Assembly: GCF_904066215.1 (NCBI RefSeq)
Contig: NZ_LR880474.1
Span: forward strand, 1,674,001 to 1,738,000
DNA from: Microbacterium sp. Nx66
GTDB lineage: Bacteria > Actinomycetota > Actinomycetes > Actinomycetales > Microbacteriaceae
Direction of reading: 5' to 3'
Length of the DNA stretch: 64,000 bases
The notes beneath the pieces were generated by a model, which made no database searches, had not been told where the DNA came from, and saw only the letters and a program-made list of their open reading frames with translations. This document shows positions 59,869 through 64,000 of this stretch, piece by piece (the stretch's first letter is position 1; every line of letters starts with the position of its first letter). Both the position numbers and the translations under genes were made by a program.

Positions 59869-61131
59869 CTATCGCGGCTGGAGCCTGATTTGCTGCACCC
59901 GAACGCTACGCACCACGGCGTGCGCCGACACAGCCTCCGGGGTGATGGTGAGTGTCGCGCGTTGGCTACCGCCAAGCTTGGCTGACATGGCGAGGTCCCG
60001 ACGTTCGTCTGGCGTGGGAGGCGAGGACACCACGTCAGCACCCGGAGGAACAAAAAGAACGACATTCTTGCCGCCTTTGCTGGCACGGGATGGAAATGCA
60101 ATTCCGTCAATCCGTCGGTCAGGAACCCAGCGTAGGTACTCGGTGACGACCTGTGTCGGTATATAGTCCACTCGCTCTCTCCCGTCAAGAGCTATCGGCC
60201 GGGTCAAGGCTTTCACGAAATCGTCGGCGAACTCAGCGAAGGCTCGACGCTCCTGTCGCATAATGTCGAACACGCTAGGTAGCCGCGGGGTGCGGGTGAA
60301 ATCGAGGATAGTCAGCGGACGCTGAACGACGAACTCTCCGATGACTGCCACGTCATACGGCGAATGCAGCGCAATCTCCGCCACCGCAGTATGAAGGTCG
60401 TCTGCGCCGTAGAACAGTGGTACTCCTTCGCCGCTCATTCGGCCAGCAGCGGCGCGGTCGGGCGGCGCGGATCCCAATACTTTGCTGGGGGCCGCGACGG
60501 CCTCGGCCACCAGCTTGTCTAGATCGGCCGTCATCCGACCCCGATATAGTTTCGAACCGACCTCCAACACGTGCAGCATTCGCGTGCTCTTGTCTGCGTA
60601 GGCAAGCAACCCATCCAAGAACCTAGAGAGACGAGCGGGCGGCTCGTGCTCGCCACCATCCCGGGCGTTGGCAACGAAGACGAATCGCGCTTCGTGACGA
60701 ACGGTTTCTGTGAACTGCTCCCACGAGTACGCGAACTGCGTCTGGGCGTCTTTCTCGAACCAGGACTCTGGCCAGACGATTGCTCTGCTAATCGCCGCCA
60801 GAGCCCGCTCGCTTACCGAGTGTTCGAACGCACCGTCAGCGATATCGGCGACAACCTCCGAGGTCTCCAGCTCAGTTTCGTACGCCTCGCCTTCAAAAAA
60901 TGAAGCCCCGTCGAAACTCTGGAAGTGATTTAGGGCGGCCCGATACACCTGCTGAACGACAGCATCGATCGGCACGGCGAATGGCGCATCTCTGGCGGAT
61001 CCAACGAGGCCACAGAATGAGCACTCGGTTCTGGTGGCCGAGTCTTGAACCCGCCGACGTAGCGCAGAGTCCGTGATGTGACCTATGCATAGTGACTCCA
61101 GTGACGGCCGCAGAGAGTTGCTGTCCAACAT
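59869..61131 (-). CDS. RES-domain protein with N-terminal Cys/His cluster (HEPN/RES-like)
   Basis: 420 residues. N-terminus SLESLCIGHITD...TECSFCG has Cys15, His18, Cys37 and Cys40, a probable metal site; the following helical region is the HEPN/RES N-terminal type of RES proteins. The RES domain (about 185-400) shows the Arg in LYRGR (Arg197), Tyr241 in LFYGADD, and Glu252 in AVAEIALHSP; a Ser in IAFPSRAS completes the usual set. RES toxins degrade NAD. No Xre-type antitoxin is adjacent. ATG 61131 is preceded by TAGCAT-N7, a leaderless pattern; ATG 61176 is an alternative adding 15 residues. Confidence 0.8.
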   Translation of the reverse strand: MLDSNSLRPSLESLCIGHITDSALRRRVQDSATRTECSFCGLVGSARDAPFAVPIDAVVQQVYRAALNHFQSFDGASFFEGEAYETELETSEVVADIADGAFEHSVSERALAAISRAIVWPESWFEKDAQTQFAYSWEQFTETVRHEARFVFVANARDGGEHEPPARLSRFLDGLLAYADKSTRMLHVLEVGSKLYRGRMTADLDKLVAEAVAAPSKVLGSAPPDRAAAGRMSGEGVPLFYGADDLHTAVAEIALHSPYDVAVIGEFVVQRPLTILDFTRTPRLPSVFDIMRQERRAFAEFADDFVKALTRPIALDGRERVDYIPTQVVTEYLRWVPDRRIDGIAFPSRASKGGKNVVLFVPPGADVVSSPPTPDERRDLAMSAKLGGSQRATLTITPEAVSAHAVVRSVRVQQIRLQPR

Positions 61132-61490
61132 GGTGCTGATGCTAGCGAGTTTCAACGCTGCGAGCCGCAGCTCCATTCTCCAACCTAGGGTCAGCCGCCG
61201 CTCTGCGGTCCATATCTGAGCGAGGGGGCGCGTCGCTCCGCTCGGCAGTTTACTCGGTTCTCGAGTACCCGATGAGCGGGGAACTGGGGACGCGAGTGCA
61301 AGGCTATGGCGGTGTGTCCGGGCAGGAGGGAAGGTCATGGCGACTCGAGTGGCAGCGCTCGGCTTCGCAAACGCTGACGTCAGACAACGATTACGCCGGT
61401 CTCGAATAAGCCGTGTAACCAGTAGAGGAAAGTGGCCCTCTCCTGAGTCGCCGGCCGCGGTGACACGGGTGGATGCTGCATGATGGGCCT
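61132..61490. other. gap between RES gene and lipoprotein gene
   Basis: 359 bases. It holds the minus-strand -10 box TAGCAT (61139-61144) of the RES gene. A 48-residue frame at 61337-61483 has a strong ribosome site GGAGGGAAGGTC but is Arg-rich and unsupported. The GC rise here marks the right end of the island. Confidence 0.45.
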
Positions 61491-62012
61491 GTGCCCACCC
61501 GTCCATCCCCTCGGAATCGCGGCCGCGTCGGTGCGCTCGCGTTCTTGACCGCATTCACGCTCTCGTTGGCGGCGTGCGGGACGTCGGACTACAGCCTGAC
61601 GGAGGCCGATGCGTACGGGACATGGCGGGCGGGAAGCGACCTGCCGACGACGCTCGAGCTCGCTGAGGACGGTACCTTCCAGGCGACTGCGTGGCCACGG
61701 GATGTGGGGTGCGGTGGGAGTCCGCCGCGCACCGCGGTGGAGCTGCGCGGGGCAGATGCCGTTGACTTCTCCGGGACCTGGGAAGAGGGTTCAGGCGGCG
61801 CTCTGAATGAGATCACGCTGGCCACGGATCCGGATTCACCGTGCGGGACGACCTGGATCTACGCCGGTTTCCGAAGCGAAGACAGCGTCCTCTATACCTG
61901 CATGCTCCTGGATGTGCACGTCGACGAGGCGACGGCGGCAAACTGGTTCATCCTCTACAAGGGTGAGCCGGAGTCGACGCCGGACTCGAGTCGGTGCTTC
62001 AACTACAACTAG
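61491..62012 (+). CDS. small lipoprotein of unknown function
   Basis: 173 residues. Signal with lipobox LSLAACG, lipidated Cys29. The mature part is beta-rich with GTWRAGSDLPTTLELAEDGTFQATAW near 45, similar to lipocalin-like or extracellular small beta-barrel proteins. Four mature Cys may form disulfides (CGG, CGTT, YTCM, RCF). The GTG at 61491 lies after CATGAT-N6, a leaderless-like box; ATG 61473 is an alternative. It converges on the amidase gene. Ligand unknown. Confidence 0.7.
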   Translation: MPTRPSPRNRGRVGALAFLTAFTLSLAACGTSDYSLTEADAYGTWRAGSDLPTTLELAEDGTFQATAWPRDVGCGGSPPRTAVELRGADAVDFSGTWEEGSGGALNEITLATDPDSPCGTTWIYAGFRSEDSVLYTCMLLDVHVDEATAANWFILYKGEPESTPDSSRCFNYN

Positions 62013-62027
62013 CCCGCTCCCGTGCCG

Positions 62028-62816
62028 TCACCGTGACTCCCTCCGGATCTCCTCCGCCCGCGCCACGATGTCATCCACTCGCGATTGGAGGAACGGACCG
62101 GGACACTCCGTTCCCGACCATGTCTCCTGGTGGGTGATGACGTGCTCTCGGTCGATCCGGAAGCGCACCGGAACGCCGTCCAGGGTCCGGCCGTCGAAGC
62201 CTGCGAGCCACGCGATCATCTGCGCGATCTCCTCCACCTGCGCGGTGGTCACCGTGTACTCCGGGGCTCCGGTGAAATCCAGCGTCTCCACCGCCACGGA
62301 CCGCCAGTTCCAGTCCGCGCCGGTGGACGACGGCTTCGCTCCCGGGCGGATGGTCTCGATGACCGATCCGTCGTGTCGCAGATAGAAGGTGGGAGCCGAT
62401 GATCTCCGGTTGCAGCGGGAGAAGAACTCCAACTGGTCGGAAGTCGTGCCGGTGTGGTGGATGATGAAGCGGTCGATGACAGGGCTCACGGTTCGGCGAT
62501 CACTCCCCGCGATGCTGCGGTCGGCGCGAACCGTGGGATCGGCACAGTCCTCGAAACCGAGCGGTACCTCGAGACCCGTGACCGCGCGGTCGTAGACCGG
62601 CTCATACTCGGGCAACCCTCGGGGATTGTCCGGGCGGCGTCCGGTGTCGTCTGCCTCTCCCCCGGAGTTCGCGGAGAGCCAGATGCCGACGCCGGTCACC
62701 GCGACGCCGGTTCCGGCAGCGATGAGGAATCCCCGCCGCGTCTGCGTCGGGACGTGCTCATCGGCGTCCCGTGCTCCCGGGTCCTCCGGATGCTGACCCT
62801 CCCCGCGTGTGCTCAC
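62028..62816 (-). CDS. Tat-exported N-acetylmuramoyl-L-alanine amidase-like protein
   Basis: 262 residues. Twin-arginine signal TRRGFLIAAGTGVAVTGVGIWLSA with Arg27-Arg28. The catalytic domain is PGRP/amidase-2 type: FIIHHTGTTSD with the first zinc His near 111, YLRHDGSVIET, then REHVITHQETWSGTECPGP near 228 with second His and zinc Cys. It should cleave peptidoglycan stem peptides at the cell surface. The GTG at 62816 overlaps the next gene upstream (GTGA), so they are co-transcribed. Confidence 0.85.
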   Translation of the reverse strand: MSTRGEGQHPEDPGARDADEHVPTQTRRGFLIAAGTGVAVTGVGIWLSANSGGEADDTGRRPDNPRGLPEYEPVYDRAVTGLEVPLGFEDCADPTVRADRSIAGSDRRTVSPVIDRFIIHHTGTTSDQLEFFSRCNRRSSAPTFYLRHDGSVIETIRPGAKPSSTGADWNWRSVAVETLDFTGAPEYTVTTAQVEEIAQMIAWLAGFDGRTLDGVPVRFRIDREHVITHQETWSGTECPGPFLQSRVDDIVARAEEIRRESR

Positions 62817-63319
62817 GCGGCCTGGTCGTCGTCTCGGGGTGCTCGGGACTCTCGCGGCCGGCGTCGCCCTGGCCAGACGAAATGCGCGACCGAGAAGGCG
62901 AGGACCGTCCACGAGATGACGAACGCCCACCATGGGGACGCCGCTCCCCCGCTTCCGCCCGCCAGCACGACCGACACGATGCAGGCGCCGAGTCCGACGA
63001 CGACCCCGAGGACGGTGATCTCGCCATGGGCGAGCCACCGCGCGCGCAGCGCCGAGACGAGGCGAAGGGGCAGGCCGACCACCAGGGCGGTGATCATCGA
63101 CACGACGGACAGCACGACGGCCATGATGCTCGCCCCGATGAAGGACGTCACCCCGTCGTACTCATCCGCAGCACCGAGTGCGAGGAAGAAAGCCACGATG
63201 AACAGGAAAAAGCCACCGACGAAGAACTGGCCGAGGATGAGCGAGGCGGTCGATTCATCCGCTCCTCGAAAGCCCCCGCGTTTCCGCAGGTCTGCAGGGA
63301 CACGGCGAGGGGAGGTCAT
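62813..63319 (-). CDS. four-helix membrane protein
   Basis: 168 residues. Four hydrophobic helices (about 30-48, 60-84, 103-122, 128-150), a Pro/Arg N-terminus and a charged C-terminus RRRPRESRAPRDDD. No family recognised. It is coupled to the amidase, so it may be involved in its secretion or regulation; that is only context. It is divergent from the membrane gene at 63462. Confidence 0.65.
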   Translation of the reverse strand: MTSPRRVPADLRKRGGFRGADESTASLILGQFFVGGFFLFIVAFFLALGAADEYDGVTSFIGASIMAVVLSVVSMITALVVGLPLRLVSALRARWLAHGEITVLGVVVGLGACIVSVVLAGGSGGAASPWWAFVISWTVLAFSVAHFVWPGRRRPRESRAPRDDDQAA

Positions 63320-63461
63320 ATCGCGATCCTACGAGGTGCACGCCTTCGCTGGGAGCGCACTCGCGCTACTCTCATCCTCAGGGACAGGCACATTTGGGCC
63401 GCGGCTGGATCGATGGGGCCTGATCCTCCGCCTGCAGTCTGGGGAGAGGTGGGGCGAGCGG

Positions 63462-64000
63462 ATGGGCGCTGGCGATGAGAAGGGCGAAGGGCTGCTGACG
63501 CCCATCGTGGTGGGCGTGGCGCTGGCGATGTTCAGCGCAGCGGTGGCGGTGGCTTCGACATTCCTGATCGCGGATCCTCGAATCGGCGTTCTGGCGGCAA
63601 TGACGCTGTCTTTCGGATGCGTCGGAGCGGCGGCCGGCCTCCTGCTCACCAGGCGAAGGACCTGGGGCGACCCCTCGTGGCCTCCAGGCACGGAGCCGAA
63701 GCCCTGGACGGCCCGCCGCTCCCGTCGGGTCGTCTTGCTCTACGGAGTCTTCCTTCTCCTCATCTCCGTGGGTGGGGTTGTCACACTGGCGGGGACGGAT
63801 CAGAACGAGACCGACGACCCGCTGCGCGGATGGGTGCTGTCCACCGTGTTCGGTGTGGTGGGCATGACGCTGATCATCAGAGGAGTGCGGCGGCAGCCTC
63901 AACCGGTGCACTCGTCCGATCGCCCGGAGAGCGAGCCGAACGTCGACGTGCAGGAGTGGATGCCGTTGGGGCCCTCTCGTTCGCGGGCTCTCTTCCCCTG
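63462..64000 (+). CDS. membrane protein, cut by the window end
   Basis: Open from ATG 63462 to the edge, 179 codons so far. Four hydrophobic helices (about 11-36, 43-62, 92-112, 124-140), separated by Arg/Trp-rich loops such as RRRTWGDPSWPPG; a Pro/Ser tail follows. No family recognised. GGGGCGAGCGG precedes the ATG. Probably a single gene that shares the divergent promoter region with 62813-63319. Confidence 0.6.
   Translation, partial: MGAGDEKGEGLLTPIVVGVALAMFSAAVAVASTFLIADPRIGVLAAMTLSFGCVGAAAGLLLTRRRTWGDPSWPPGTEPKPWTARRSRRVVLLYGVFLLLISVGGVVTLAGTDQNETDDPLRGWVLSTVFGVVGMTLIIRGVRRQPQPVHSSDRPESEPNVDVQEWMPLGPSRSRALFP

Noticed and set aside
61337-61483. 48-residue plus-strand frame with strong ribosome site GGAGGGAAGGTC
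   Set aside because: Arg/Ala-rich sequence with no similarity seen; would need expression evidence. Left in the gap entry only.
54593-61490. Integrase or transposase of the island
   Set aside because: No recombinase motif found; entry by homologous or illegitimate recombination is more likely.
1-64000. CRISPR arrays, rRNA genes, insertion sequences
   Set aside because: No regular spaced repeats, rRNA sequence or transposase with terminal repeats was seen.

Overview
The window looks like a chromosomal segment of a high-GC Gram-positive actinomycete, most likely family Microbacteriaceae and plausibly the genus Microbacterium. Pointers are the very GC-rich coding sequence, RbpA, PafB/PafC beside tatA-tatC-helY, the coproporphyrin type of ferrochelatase, class-E-like LAxTG cell-wall anchoring, small DUF6458-like and DUF7882-like proteins, and many starts with a TANNNT -10 box only 6-7 bases ahead (leaderless transcription). 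This placement is inference from gene content; no rRNA lies in the window.

Layout. 1-9.2 kb: mechanosensitive channel (partial), aminopeptidase N, ferrochelatase, RpiB, a Nei/Fpg glycosylase, PaiB-like protein, amidohydrolase, Dps, gamma carbonic anhydrase. 9.2-16.8 kb: a CAT-anticodon tRNA, DoxX-like protein, a wall-anchored repeat protein with a small secreted neighbour, flavohemoglobin, small Microbacteriaceae-type proteins, an AraC regulator and a hydrolase. 16.8-27.6 kb: a branched-chain amino acid (chiefly leucine) degradation locus. An Lrp-type regulator diverges from bkdA-bkdB-bkdC, and a TetR regulator diverges from accD1-accA1-fadE-maoC-citE. Palindromic operators lie in both divergent gaps. 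27.6-34 kb: phosphatase, sirtuin, RNA methylase, SGNH hydrolase, helicase, ferritin-VIT fusion, tRNA-Leu(GAG). 34-47.4 kb: M20 peptidase, UppP, PAC2, HAD, TrmI, FKBP lipoprotein, PafB, PafC, TatA, TatC, HelY, Lnt, RbpA. These are the usual flanks of the actinobacterial Pup-proteasome locus, but the core genes are missing between trmI and the FKBP gene. 47.4-54.6 kb: GDPD, SPFH/NfeD pair, an atypical SDR, DUF308 protein, and an AraC-VOC-UvrA-like cluster.

54.6-61.5 kb is an accessory island. It has visibly lower GC, few operon overlaps with the core, and signs of insertion: a rearranged partial copy of the UvrA-like gene's 3' end, and a short-chain dehydrogenase fragment cut at both ends. It carries an orphan 183-residue protein, a HEPN-like protein (R-x4-H), a DUF6414-like protein translationally coupled to a single-module Clp-type AAA+ ATPase, and a RES-domain protein (NAD-degrading toxin family) with an N-terminal Cys/His cluster. 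This is the best candidate for a little-described system, probably defence or toxin-antitoxin. That role is inferred from domains and context only.

61.5-64 kb returns to high-GC genes: a lipoprotein, a Tat-exported amidase, and two small membrane proteins, the last cut by the window end.
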